A program made the translations under genes and the position numbers. The notes under the pieces were generated by a model. That model was not told the DNA's origin, did no database searches, and saw only the letters and a program-made list of their open reading frames with translations. From assembly GCA_029558435.1 (NCBI GenBank), contig JAKQEZ010000130.1, positions 1-37,770 of the forward strand: 37,770 nt of DNA, in the 5' to 3' direction. Positions 17,287 through 25,462 of the stretch are shown one piece after another (positions within the stretch are counted from its first letter, which is position 1; each line of letters starts with the position of its first letter). This DNA comes from Bacteroidota bacterium (GTDB lineage Bacteria; Bacteroidota; Bacteroidia; Flavobacteriales; Crocinitomicaceae).

Positions 17287-18360
17287 TTACTGCAATAATT
17301 CCACGTATTTTTCCAAATTAGCCGATGTAGAATAGCGATTGATAACTGTTTGTTGTCCTTTTAATCCAATTTCTTTTCGCAAAGTAGCATTTTCCAATAA
17401 TTGCTTTAAATAGCTATAAAATTCATCGTTGGATGTAGCTAAAAATCCATTCGTTTGATGGTCAACAATTGCAGTATTCACACCAACAGGCGAAATAACG
17501 CAAGGAATTCCGAGTGACATGTATTGCAAGGCTTTGAATCCACATTTTCCTTTCGACCATTTATCTTCTTTTAGCGGCATTACACCAATTGAAAATTTCA
17601 TTAAATCGGCTATCTCTGTGTCTTTATTCCATTGAATGTAACGCAATGATTGCAACTCCATTTTAGGTTTTTGATTAGAAATGACAATAAAATCGAATGA
17701 AAATTCTTTTTCCAATTGAGCAATTACCGGTTCCAACTCATACAAGTAATTCATGGTTGTTAATGTACCCGTCCACCCAATTGATAACCGTTGATGGGCA
17801 TAGTCAATCGTTTGGTTGTGGTAATTTTCTGTATCCAACGTTGTGGGAATAATAACAACATTAGAGTTATAAGGTTGTGCATAATCCGCCAAAAATTGAT
17901 TGCCCACAGATACCTTGTGCGCCCATTTGATGCAATAAGGAACTTTCCAATAACATTTTATCCATTGAACTTTTGCGTTGGATTTAGAATAATTGGGCAA
18001 CCAAATAGCATCGTCAAAATCATAAATATAGTTGACTTTTAACACTTTAGAAATAAACCATTCAAAAATTGGTGGACCAAAATGTGCCATCTCACGATGA
18101 ATAAAAACCACATCCGCTTCTTTGATTTTAAACAACACCACCCATCGTTTAAAAAAACTCATGAGCATTAGATAAGTTTTCAAAAAATAACGTCCTTTTT
18201 GATAAAGTACATTCCATGTTTTGGTGTCAATAAATGGAAAGAAGTGAAATTCAAAATTTTGTTGTTCCAATAAATTGATGTATTGCTCGTAACGAAAACG
18301 TTGGGATGGAGCGGTATCAACTGGATAGGGACAAAAAATAAAAACTTTCTTCTTTTGCAT
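17287..18360 (-). CDS. Glycosyltransferase family 4-type protein
   Basis: The 357-residue product appears to be a cytoplasmic GT-B fold glycosyltransferase. The N-terminal Rossmann half (VFIFCPYP, residues 5-12; DVVFIHRE) and C-terminal half (IGWTGTL near 194-200; GFKALQYMSLGIPCVIS near 272-288) match group 1/GT4 enzymes. A Glu/Lys-type EX7E donor site is replaced by KCGFKALQYM, common in this subgroup. It should transfer a sugar to an envelope glycan or protein; donor and acceptor are unknown. An exact -7 box lies 7 bases upstream. It is not in a polysaccharide gene cluster. Confidence 0.85.
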   Translation of the reverse strand: MQKKKVFIFCPYPVDTAPSQRFRYEQYINLLEQQNFEFHFFPFIDTKTWNVLYQKGRYFLKTYLMLMSFFKRWVVLFKIKEADVVFIHREMAHFGPPIFEWFISKVLKVNYIYDFDDAIWLPNYSKSNAKVQWIKCYWKVPYCIKWAHKVSVGNQFLADYAQPYNSNVVIIPTTLDTENYHNQTIDYAHQRLSIGWTGTLTTMNYLYELEPVIAQLEKEFSFDFIVISNQKPKMELQSLRYIQWNKDTEIADLMKFSIGVMPLKEDKWSKGKCGFKALQYMSLGIPCVISPVGVNTAIVDHQTNGFLATSNDEFYSYLKQLLENATLRKEIGLKGQQTVINRYSTSANLEKYVELLQ

Positions 18361-18367
18361 GGTGTTG

Positions 18368-18375
18368 CAAAAATA
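18368..18375 (-). promoter_or_regulatory. Promoter -7 box of the glycosyltransferase gene
   Basis: The minus strand reads TATTTTTG (exact TAnnTTTG) and ends 7 bases before the ATG, so the leader would be nearly absent. Confidence 0.5.
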
Positions 18376-18490
18376 AACTCAAAATTTATTTAAAGGCTAT
18401 TTTCATTAAAATAATGTAAACAATGATGTTACGACCACTCGTAATTTTTAAAGAAAAAAAACAAATACCCTAAAAAAATGTTAAAAATTT

Positions 18491-18519
18491 TTGCAGTTTA
18501 AAAAAACGATTTACCTTTG
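18491..18519 (+). promoter_or_regulatory. Promoter of small RNA unit 2
   Basis: TTG (18491-18493, within TTTTTG), 18 bases, then TACCTTTG (18512-18519). Both elements of the Bacteroidota promoter are present. Confidence 0.65.
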
Positions 18520-18524
18520 TACAA

Positions 18525-18600
18525 AAGTTAGTTTTCATAAGTAGTAGTTTAGGTTATACAAAAGAGAGGATTCATTCAATTCTCTCTTTTGTATTTTATA
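18525..18600 (+). ncRNA. Candidate small RNA 2 (about 75 nt)
   Basis: A short transcription unit with its own two-element promoter and a 13-bp perfect hairpin at its 3' end, lying between the starts and stops of minus-strand genes so that it belongs to neither. It contains TTTTCA (18532-18537) followed by TAGTAGTTTAGGTTA (18542-18556), the same elements in the same order as in the unit at 15.9 kb, just before the terminator stem. No coding frame of useful length fits. The exact 5' and 3' ends are estimates. Confidence 0.55.
18556..18598 (+). terminator. Terminator hairpin of small RNA unit 2
   Basis: ATACAAAAGAGAG (18556-18568) pairs perfectly with CTCTCTTTTGTAT (18582-18594), extendable by two further pairs, around a 9-base loop. 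T-rich sequence follows (TTTTATA). Confidence 0.8.
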
Positions 18601-18636
18601 GCGTTGTGGTTGCTCACTCTGCTCAATCGAAGTAAA

Positions 18637-19878
18637 TTATTTTAAATTCATTAAAGTTGTACGAAGTAAATTTAAAGCAGTTAGCACTGTTCTGCTTATG
18701 ATACGCTCTCTGTTATCGGATAGCAATAGTTTCTTTGTTACAATTTCATTGGGTGTTGCAATAGCCACCCAAACTGTTCCCACAGGTTTTTCATCTGTTC
18801 CACCGTCTGGACCCGCAATACCCGAAACCGCAATTGTAAAATCTGTTTTTAAACGTTGTTGACAACCTTTTGCCATGGCAATGACTACTTCCTCACTCAC
18901 AGCTCCTACTGTTTCAAATAATTGTTGAGAAACGCCCAATTCTTGGTGCTTTAATTCGTTGGAATACGTTAAAAAACCTCCTTGAAAATAGGCGGATGAG
19001 CCAGAAACGGATACAATGGCTGCTCCAATAGCTCCACCAGTGCAACTTTCAGCTGTTGATAGTGTAAAATTACCTTCTTTAAGCAGGTTACCAACAACTT
19101 CTACTAAAGAGATATCTCCATAACCAAAGAAATTATCAGGATAGGCAGCTTCTACTTCTTTGAAATAAGCTAAAATTTGTTGTTCGTCTTGTACTCCATT
19201 TCTGGAGGTAATACGCAAACGAATTATACCTGGTGAAGGCAAATAGGCCAACTCAAATCCTGCTGCGCGCAATCGGTTTTCCCAATCGCTCATTTTATCG
19301 GCTAAATACGATTCGCCAATACCTTGAATATTAGCTGTGATAGAAAAGAATTTTAAATCTGAAAAGCGTGCTTGTAATCGAGGAAAAACCTCTTGTTCCA
19401 TGATTCCTTTCATTTCAAAAGGAACCCCGGGAAGTGAAATAACAATTTTACCATCTTTTTCCAACCACATGCCTGGCGCAGTTCCTTGACGATTGGTTAA
19501 AACGGTGCATTTACTGGGAACAGCTGCTTGTTGAATGTTCACATCTAACATTGGTCTATTGGTGCGTGAAAAAATTTGTTTTACTCGTTCCAATGTATCT
19601 GTATCAATCACCAATTCATCGTTGAAATAGTTGGTAATAACTTTTTTGGTAACATCGTCTTTAGTGGGCCCTAAACCACCTGTAATTATCACCACATCGG
19701 CAGTTTTCAAAGCCTCATCAATTGCTGAATGAATTGCCGATTCTGTATCTCGAATAGTAACAATACGGTGAATGGATGCTCCAAGAGTTGAAAATTTTTC
19801 TCCCAACCACGAAGCGTTGGTATTTACAGTTTGACCAATGAGCAATTCATCACCGATGGAAATAAATTCTACAAGCAT
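18637..19878 (-). CDS. cinA: CinA-like nicotinamide-nucleotide amidase
   Basis: The 413-residue product has the full two-domain CinA layout. The N-terminal MoaB/MogA-like (COG1058) domain has IGDELLIGQTVNTN (8-21) and TGGLGPTKDD near 66-75, and in relatives has pyrophosphatase activity. The C-terminal PncC amidase domain has STAESCTGG near 280, VSGIAGPDGGT near 355, and KPVGTVW. It recycles nicotinamide mononucleotide to nicotinate mononucleotide in the pyridine nucleotide cycle. The name reflects competence-linked expression in some Gram-positive bacteria and does not imply competence here. It has its own exact -7 box (19901-19908) in the 54-base gap after rlmD. No recA follows. Confidence 0.95.
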   Translation of the reverse strand: MLVEFISIGDELLIGQTVNTNASWLGEKFSTLGASIHRIVTIRDTESAIHSAIDEALKTADVVIITGGLGPTKDDVTKKVITNYFNDELVIDTDTLERVKQIFSRTNRPMLDVNIQQAAVPSKCTVLTNRQGTAPGMWLEKDGKIVISLPGVPFEMKGIMEQEVFPRLQARFSDLKFFSITANIQGIGESYLADKMSDWENRLRAAGFELAYLPSPGIIRLRITSRNGVQDEQQILAYFKEVEAAYPDNFFGYGDISLVEVVGNLLKEGNFTLSTAESCTGGAIGAAIVSVSGSSAYFQGGFLTYSNELKHQELGVSQQLFETVGAVSEEVVIAMAKGCQQRLKTDFTIAVSGIAGPDGGTDEKPVGTVWVAIATPNEIVTKKLLLSDNRERIISRTVLTALNLLRTTLMNLK

Positions 19879-19879
19879 A

Positions 19880-19903
19880 TTGAATGATTTTTAGACCATT
19901 CAA
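19880..19903. promoter_or_regulatory. Inverted repeat between cinA promoter and start
   Basis: TTGAATG (19880-19886) and CATTCAA (19897-19903) are perfect inverted copies with a 10-base spacer. One arm overlaps the -7 box and the other abuts the cinA start codon. It may be an operator or a leader hairpin. Confidence 0.4.
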
Positions 19904-19908
19904 AGGTA
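19901..19908 (-). promoter_or_regulatory. Promoter -7 box of cinA
   Basis: The minus strand reads TACCTTTG (exact TAnnTTTG), 22 bases before the ATG at 19878. Confidence 0.5.
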
Positions 19909-19932
19909 GTAAAAAGAAAGTGGGAAAGTGGG

Positions 19933-21396
19933 TTAACCCTTTTTAAATTTTGCAATGGCTTCAATGTGTCCGGTATGTGGAAATTGATCAACCAACGTTA
20001 ATTTTTCCAAGTTATATCCAGCTTTACGCAACGTATCGGCATCACGTGCTTGGGTGCTCGGATTACACGAAACATACACAATGTTTTTGGCTCCTAAATC
20101 AATGACTTTTTGCAACGTTTTTGGTGCAATTCCGGCACGTGGAGGATCGAGGATGATGCTTGAAATGTGTCCTGTAAATTCTGGATGCTCACGCAAGAAT
20201 TTTCCAACATCGGCAGCATAAAATTCTACTGCATTTTCCAATCCGTTGTGTTGAGCATTGCGTTTAGCATCGGCAATGGCTTCTTCAACAATGTCCACAC
20301 CAATGATGCGCACGTCCGTTCTGCGAGTAGCCAAAATCTGACCTATGGTTCCTGTTCCACAAAACAAATCCATCACCACATCGTTTTGAGGAATTTCTTC
20401 TTCAAAAACATAGTCCAATGCTTTGGTGTATAACAATTCGGCACTTTTTGGATTGGTTTGAAAGAAACTTTCCATCGAAATTTCAAAAGAAAGTCCTAGT
20501 AATTTTTCAATCACAATGGGTTGACCAAAAACAAGTTGACAATTGCCATTTTCTATTTTAGAGCGATCGGCAACATCATCGTTTATCGTATGTTGGAATC
20601 CCGCAATTCTACTTCCAAAAAGTTCTTTTAAAAATGCGCCAAATGCGTTTACATCAAAGTGTTTTAACCCTTCAGAAGATGTTACCAAGTTCACCAATAG
20701 TTGGTCTTGGTCAAACGATTTTCTGACAATAATATGGCGAAAAAAACCAGTTTTCTTCGGTGGATGCCAAGCAGGTAAATTCGTGCTTTTAAGAAAATCG
20801 CGTATTTGAATGAGTTTTGTTTCCCATTCTTCATCAAACATTCCGCTTGGTTTGGCTAAATTTTCTACTTTCCACCAAGTTCCTCTACGTTTAAAACCTA
20901 CAGCAAAAGCATCATCAATATCTTCTCCGGTTTGCATATCGTGTTCAATGCACGAAAAGCTGTATTCCATTTTATTGCGGTAGAAAAAATGAACGGGGGA
21001 AGAAATAAAGGTATCAAAACGTTCTTTAAAATCTTGAAAACCACCCAATTTACGATATACTTCGAGGGTGCTTTGTAATTTTTCTTTTTCTTGTTCTTCA
21101 ACTGGAACATAGATATAAGGGGCGCCAGAAATTTCTTGAAATGCTGAAACTTTTTCAAGCGGCGAACGTTCAATTACTTGAATTAATTTTGCTTCGCAAT
21201 AGCGTTTTTTGATTTTTTCAACTTTTGCTTGCACGGTTTGTCCCGGAAACGTATTTCCAACAAACACTACAAAATCGCCATTTTCGGTTGGAATTTTTGC
21301 AATACCATTTCCACCAAACGCATAACCAGAAATGGTTACCGTTATCACCTCTCCTCTATGATAAACTTTCAATTTGTTATCGATTAAATTAACCAA
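19933..21396 (-). CDS. rlmD: RlmD-like 23S rRNA (uracil-C5)-methyltransferase
   Basis: A class I SAM-dependent m5U methyltransferase of the RlmD/TrmA family, 487 residues. An N-terminal TRAM domain occupies about 14-75. FQTN is at 312-315, SAM motif DLFCGTGTIG at 343-352, LDPPRAG at 416-422, catalytic Cys444 (YVSCNPS) and general base Glu479 (HTGHIEA). The iron-sulfur cysteines normally found between the TRAM and central domains are missing: residues 77-103 contain no Cys. The start is unusual. An in-frame TGA directly precedes codon 1, and the first usable codon is TTG at 21396, which overlaps the lpxA stop by 8 bases, so translation is probably coupled. RlmD targets U1939 of 23S rRNA; loss of the cluster leaves the exact target open. 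Confidence 0.85.
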   Translation of the reverse strand: MVNLIDNKLKVYHRGEVITVTISGYAFGGNGIAKIPTENGDFVVFVGNTFPGQTVQAKVEKIKKRYCEAKLIQVIERSPLEKVSAFQEISGAPYIYVPVEEQEKEKLQSTLEVYRKLGGFQDFKERFDTFISSPVHFFYRNKMEYSFSCIEHDMQTGEDIDDAFAVGFKRRGTWWKVENLAKPSGMFDEEWETKLIQIRDFLKSTNLPAWHPPKKTGFFRHIIVRKSFDQDQLLVNLVTSSEGLKHFDVNAFGAFLKELFGSRIAGFQHTINDDVADRSKIENGNCQLVFGQPIVIEKLLGLSFEISMESFFQTNPKSAELLYTKALDYVFEEEIPQNDVVMDLFCGTGTIGQILATRRTDVRIIGVDIVEEAIADAKRNAQHNGLENAVEFYAADVGKFLREHPEFTGHISSIILDPPRAGIAPKTLQKVIDLGAKNIVYVSCNPSTQARDADTLRKAGYNLEKLTLVDQFPHTGHIEAIAKFKKG

Positions 21397-22168
21397 TCAT
21401 TCCTCTGATAATTCCCTTATCCGAAGTTTCAATAAATTCTATGATTTCTTTGGCGTAAACAGAATCGGGCATTTGTTCTTTTACCGCTTGCACACCTTTT
21501 GAAACGTTGTTGTTTAACACAAAAATAATACGATAAGCATCTTCAATTTCACGCACTGCTTCGTCAGAAAAACCTCTTCTTCGTAAGCCAATGGAATTGA
21601 CGCCGGCAAAAGTAATAGGTTCACGAGCTGCTTTCACATAAGGAGGCACATCTTTACGCACCAACGTTGCTCCCGCCAAGAAAGCGTGTTTACCAATTTT
21701 CATAAATTGCTGTGTACCAACACTACCTTCCAAAATTGCATAATCATCAACAATGCAATGACCAGACAAACCAACATAGGATGCCAAAATCACATTGTTT
21801 CCAATTTGACAGTCGTGGGCAATGTGCACATAGGCCATAATAAGGCAGTTACTACCAATTTTTGTAACCCATTTATCTTTAGTTGCACGATGCACGGTTA
21901 CGCACTCGCGAATTTTAGTGTTATCACCAATTTCAACGGTTGTTTCTTCGCCTTCAAATTTTAAATCTTGAGGCACAGCGCTAATAACGGCACCAGGGAA
22001 AATTTCGCAATTTTTTCCAATTCTTGCTCCGGGAAAGATTACAACATTTGAATGAATGATGGTATTATCTCCGATAACAACATTTTCATGGATAACAGAA
22101 AAAGCGTCAATTTGAACATTTTGACCCAATTGTGCTTTTTCAGAAACTTGAGCAAGATTACTTATCAT
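21389..22168 (-). CDS. lpxA: UDP-N-acetylglucosamine O-acyltransferase LpxA
   Basis: First enzyme of lipid A synthesis; transfers a 3-hydroxyacyl chain from acyl carrier protein to UDP-GlcNAc in the cytoplasm. The 259 residues show left-handed beta-helix hexapeptide repeats ([IV]G-x-x-[CNT] pattern, residues 8-180) and the catalytic segment AYVHIAHDC (112-120), where His118 matches the E. coli catalytic His125. A helical C-terminal domain follows. The start lies 3 bases after the lpxC-fabZ stop, and the end overlaps rlmD. Confidence 0.97.
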   Translation of the reverse strand: MISNLAQVSEKAQLGQNVQIDAFSVIHENVVIGDNTIIHSNVVIFPGARIGKNCEIFPGAVISAVPQDLKFEGEETTVEIGDNTKIRECVTVHRATKDKWVTKIGSNCLIMAYVHIAHDCQIGNNVILASYVGLSGHCIVDDYAILEGSVGTQQFMKIGKHAFLAGATLVRKDVPPYVKAAREPITFAGVNSIGLRRRGFSDEAVREIEDAYRIIFVLNNNVSKGVQAVKEQMPDSVYAKEIIEFIETSDKGIIRGMIG

Positions 22169-22171
22169 TTC

Positions 22172-23569
22172 TTAAACTTTATCTTTGATGACTTGTGCCA
22201 ACATTTCTGCTTCACAAACTAATTGTCCGTTTACATAACCTTTTCCAGCCATGTTTACCAATCCTCTTCTAATTGGTGAAATCAACGTTAATTCAAAAAC
22301 AACCGTATCTCCAGGGATAACTTTTTGTTTGAATTTCACATTATCAATTTTCATGAAATAGGTAGAATACAAATGAGGATCTTCTACTTGATTCAAGGCA
22401 AAAATACCACCTACTTGTGCCATTGCTTCAATTTGCAATACACCTGGAAACACTGGGTTTCCTGGGAAATGCCCCGTAAAAATTGGTTCATTCATGGTGA
22501 TATTTTTAATTCCCGCAATTGAATTATCGGTAATTTCAATAATTCTATCCACCATTAAGAATGGGAAACGGTGCGGCAACATGGATTCAATTTGGTTGAT
22601 ATCAAAAACTGTTTTTGTTAAATCAAATTGTTTTCCACCTTTTTCTTGTTTTTTGATTTGCTCTTTCAACACTTTCGCAAAACGTACGTTTCCAGAGTGT
22701 CCTGGTCGAGCTGCCAAAATATGCGCTTTAATTGGGCGCCCAACCAATGCTAAGTCGCCCACAATATCCAACAACTTGTGTCGTGCAGGCTCGTTTTCGT
22801 ATTGTAATTTAGTGCTGTTGAGTACACCAATTCCTTCTACTTTGATGTCTAAATTTTCTTTGCCAAGCAATTTTGCCAAGCTATCCAATTCTGCTTTAGA
22901 GATATTTTCGCGTTCTACCAAAACGATGGCATTGTCCAAATCTCCACCTTTAATCAAGTTGTTTTTAGCCAAAAATTCTAACTCGCGCAAGAATACAAAG
23001 GTTCTACACTTTGAAATATTTGGCACAAACTCCGACAAGTTGTAAATCGTTGCATGTTGAGTTCCCAAAACCGGTGAATTATAGTCCACCATCACAGTCA
23101 AACGGTATTCCGAATCAGGAACAGCTAAAAATTCAATTCCTTTTTCTGCATCTTCCCATTTGATGTTTTCCGTCAATACAAAATAATCTCTCTCTGCCGT
23201 TTGCTCTTCAAAACCTGCTTCTTGAATTGCTGTAACAAACAAGTGTGAAGATCCATCCATAATTGGCACTTCGGGCGCATCCAACTTAATCAATGCGTTA
23301 TCCACTTGGCAACCATACAAAGCAGCCAACAAGTGTTCTGTTGTATAAACTCGTGCACCATTTGCTTCCAAAGTTGTTCCTCTATCGGTTGCAACAACTA
23401 AATCAGCATCTGCTTTGATGATGGGTTCACCTTCCAAGTCAACTCGTTGGAATTTATAGCCATGATTTTCGGGGGCTGGACAAATTTCTACAGTTACCAA
23501 TTGACCCGTATGCAAACCAATACCAGCTAATTTTACACTTTGTTTAAGCGTTCTTTGTTTTTCAGACAT
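22172..23569 (-). CDS. lpxC-fabZ: Fused LpxC deacetylase / FabZ dehydratase
   Basis: One 465-residue protein with two enzymes. Residues 1-305 are LpxC, the zinc deacetylase and committed step of lipid A synthesis: ligands His79 (TTEHLLA), His264 and Asp268 (HKLLD), with His291 (RPGHSGN) as the active-site acid. Residues 320-465 are FabZ, the hydroxyacyl-ACP dehydratase of fatty acid synthesis: LPHRFPFLMVDR (331-342), catalytic His367 (GHFPGNPVFPG) and Glu381. Both enzymes compete for 3-hydroxyacyl-ACP-derived flux, so the fusion ties membrane lipid to lipid A supply. The fusion is a known feature of Bacteroidota and supports the taxonomic call. It starts one base after the lpxD stop. Confidence 0.97.
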   Translation of the reverse strand: MSEKQRTLKQSVKLAGIGLHTGQLVTVEICPAPENHGYKFQRVDLEGEPIIKADADLVVATDRGTTLEANGARVYTTEHLLAALYGCQVDNALIKLDAPEVPIMDGSSHLFVTAIQEAGFEEQTAERDYFVLTENIKWEDAEKGIEFLAVPDSEYRLTVMVDYNSPVLGTQHATIYNLSEFVPNISKCRTFVFLRELEFLAKNNLIKGGDLDNAIVLVERENISKAELDSLAKLLGKENLDIKVEGIGVLNSTKLQYENEPARHKLLDIVGDLALVGRPIKAHILAARPGHSGNVRFAKVLKEQIKKQEKGGKQFDLTKTVFDINQIESMLPHRFPFLMVDRIIEITDNSIAGIKNITMNEPIFTGHFPGNPVFPGVLQIEAMAQVGGIFALNQVEDPHLYSTYFMKIDNVKFKQKVIPGDTVVFELTLISPIRRGLVNMAGKGYVNGQLVCEAEMLAQVIKDKV

Positions 23570-23570
23570 G

Positions 23571-24614
23571 TTAATCTTCTTTCGTTGTTTGTTTTAATTT
23601 TGTATCCAATTCTTGAATTTTATTCAAGATAAACGGCAATTTTCTAAATCCAAAATACGATTTTTTGAAATCTTCAATTGGAATGGCCGGAGCTCCCATG
23701 TAAGCACCAGGTTTTTTAATGGTATTTGGAACACCCGATTGCGCAACAATCATTGTTCCGTCGGCAATGTGCAAGTGACCAGAAATTCCGGCTTGACCAC
23801 CAATCAATACACGTTTACCAATTTTGGCAGAACCTGCAATCCCCACTTGTGCAGCAAGAGCAGAGTTTTCTCCCAATTCCACGTTGTGGGCAACTTGACA
23901 CAAGTTATCAATTTTTGCTCCTTTGCGAATGATGGTTGCTCCCATTGTTGCTCTGTCGATTGTTGCGTTGGCACCTACATCCACATTGTCTTCAATGATA
24001 ACAATACCAATTTGTGGAACTTTGCTAAACACACCGTTTTCATCAGGGCTAAAACCAAATCCATCGGCACCAATAACAGCACCGGCATGAATGACACAGT
24101 TTTTACCCACTTGGCAATCTGCATAAATGGTAACGTTGGGATAAATAGTTGTGTTATCGCCTACTTTTACATTGTCGCCAATAAAACTGTTGGGATAAAT
24201 TACAACATTGTCACCAATTACAGCTCCATCAGAAATATAAGCATTGGCACCCAAATAAAGGTCTTTACCAACTGTAGCTTTATCAGAAATGTAGGAATTG
24301 TGTTCAATTTTTGGTTGTTTACGCTTCATTTGGTCATAAACATCCAATAATTTTGCAAAGCAAGCATAGGCATTTTCTACTTTTACCAATGTAAGTGTAG
24401 AAGGCAATTCTTTTGTTGGTTCAAAGGTTTTGTTAACAATGCAAATACTCGATTCTGTTTTGTATATATACTCTTCGTATTTTGGATTGGAAAGAAATGA
24501 AAGTTTTCCTTTGCTTCCTTCCTCAATTTTTGCTAAACCGTTGACAATTACATTCGCATCGCCAACAATTTCTCCTTGTAACAATCCTGCTATTTGCTCT
24601 GCTGAAAATTCCAT
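23571..24614 (-). CDS. lpxD: UDP-3-O-acylglucosamine N-acyltransferase LpxD
   Basis: Third enzyme of lipid A synthesis; adds the N-linked 3-hydroxyacyl chain after LpxC deacetylation. The 347 residues comprise an N-terminal uridine-binding domain (1-100), hexapeptide beta-helix (105-300) with catalytic His243 ([10 protein letters not shown]), and a C-terminal helix ([20 protein letters not shown]). It is the first gene of the tightly packed lpxD, lpxC-fabZ, lpxA, rlmD run. An exact -7 box ends 4 bases before the ATG, and an 88-base gap separates it from the DUF4258 gene. Confidence 0.97.
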   Translation of the reverse strand: MEFSAEQIAGLLQGEIVGDANVIVNGLAKIEEGSKGKLSFLSNPKYEEYIYKTESSICIVNKTFEPTKELPSTLTLVKVENAYACFAKLLDVYDQMKRKQPKIEHNSYISDKATVGKDLYLGANAYISDGAVIGDNVVIYPNSFIGDNVKVGDNTTIYPNVTIYADCQVGKNCVIHAGAVIGADGFGFSPDENGVFSKVPQIGIVIIEDNVDVGANATIDRATMGATIIRKGAKIDNLCQVAHNVELGENSALAAQVGIAGSAKIGKRVLIGGQAGISGHLHIADGTMIVAQSGVPNTIKKPGAYMGAPAIPIEDFKKSYFGFRKLPFILNKIQELDTKLKQTTKED

Positions 24615-24618
24615 GTTT

Positions 24619-24626
24619 CAAAAATA
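24619..24626 (-). promoter_or_regulatory. Promoter -7 box directly at lpxD
   Basis: The minus strand reads TATTTTTG (exact TAnnTTTG), 4 bases before the ATG, so the lpx operon transcript would be leaderless. No clear -33 TTG is seen. Confidence 0.4.
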
Positions 24627-24702
24627 TAAAAATCTATCTGTTTTACTGTGTTTTGGTTAAGAATTTGCGAAAAATCTCCATTTAAACCAACTTATTGTCT
24701 GA

Positions 24703-25404
24703 TTAATTGCATGATTTGGCTTTATCAGCTATGAAATTAGAGATAAAAATCTTGCTTTTATACCAAATAGATTGCGCAGCAATAGTGTCATTTCCATACA
24801 CAAATTCAATGTATTGTTCGGGTTTTGGCTGAACGTTTAAATTTGATTTTTCAAAATTTATTCTCCCTGTTTTTCTTATTGCCCAATACAACTGTTTGGT
24901 GTTTTCAACACCGATTGCATCCAACTGACAATTAATTTTTTGCGTAGAATCGGTGGCAATTAAAAATTCATCGTGTGGAACAGAAAGAAAAATACCGTGA
25001 CCTGTTTTGGTATTTTCTACTTTTTTGGCATCTATCTCACCAATTTTCACTTCAGAAATATACCCTTCATCCGGCAAAGTGAAATAGAATTTGAAATTTC
25101 CTTTTCCTTTCAATTCTTTTTCGATTAAATACACCTTGAGTTGTTGGTCTTTCTTACTTTTCCCAAAGTCCACTTCTCCATCGTCTAAAACAGACAAGAT
25201 ATCTTTTTTAGTAATTCCTTTGGATTGCATCAATTTCCAATCAATTTCACTAACGGTTAAAACACGACCTAAAATCATGTTTTTCACGCGGTTGGAGGGT
25301 GTCCACGAACAACTTCTGTTGGGTAAAAGAAACATCACAATGATGACTCCCATCCCAAAACCAATACCGTAATACTTTAAGCGCTTAAGGAAACTTTTAA
25401 ACAT
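24703..25404 (-). CDS. Membrane-anchored DUF4258-like protein
   Basis: The 233-residue product has one N-terminal membrane segment (YYGIGFGMGVIIVMFLLPN, about 11-29) and a following cysteine. Residues 45-105 (ILGRVLTVSEIDWKLMQSKG, ILSVLDDGEVDFGKS) resemble DUF4258, a small fold related to RelE/ParE-like toxins but not known to be toxic in this anchored form. The C-terminal half is beta-rich and unrecognised. Flavobacterial homologues are usually shorter (about 160 residues), so the C-terminal part may be an addition. It lies 58 bases after ppk1 and may be read through from it. Confidence 0.6.
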   Translation of the reverse strand: MFKSFLKRLKYYGIGFGMGVIIVMFLLPNRSCSWTPSNRVKNMILGRVLTVSEIDWKLMQSKGITKKDILSVLDDGEVDFGKSKKDQQLKVYLIEKELKGKGNFKFYFTLPDEGYISEVKIGEIDAKKVENTKTGHGIFLSVPHDEFLIATDSTQKINCQLDAIGVENTKQLYWAIRKTGRINFEKSNLNVQPKPEQYIEFVYGNDTIAAQSIWYKSKIFISNFIADKAKSCN

Positions 25405-25462
25405 GTAAAAAATTTGTGCAAATTTACATATTTAACTTGAAAGGCAGTGTTAAATCGAACAA

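Noticed and set aside
22494..23045. Long plus-strand frame (about 180 codons) opposite lpxC-fabZ
   Set aside because: Antisense to a well-conserved gene with both sets of catalytic residues; product has no recognisable features.
23613..24350. Plus-strand frame of about 245 codons opposite lpxD
   Set aside because: Mirror of the hexapeptide repeat; composition (Asn, Cys, Phe, Ile-rich) is that of antisense of Gly/Val/Asn codons, not a real protein.
24703..25404. A toxin-antitoxin system, because DUF4258 is related to RelE/ParE-like folds
   Set aside because: The protein is membrane-anchored, 233 residues long, and has no antitoxin gene beside it.
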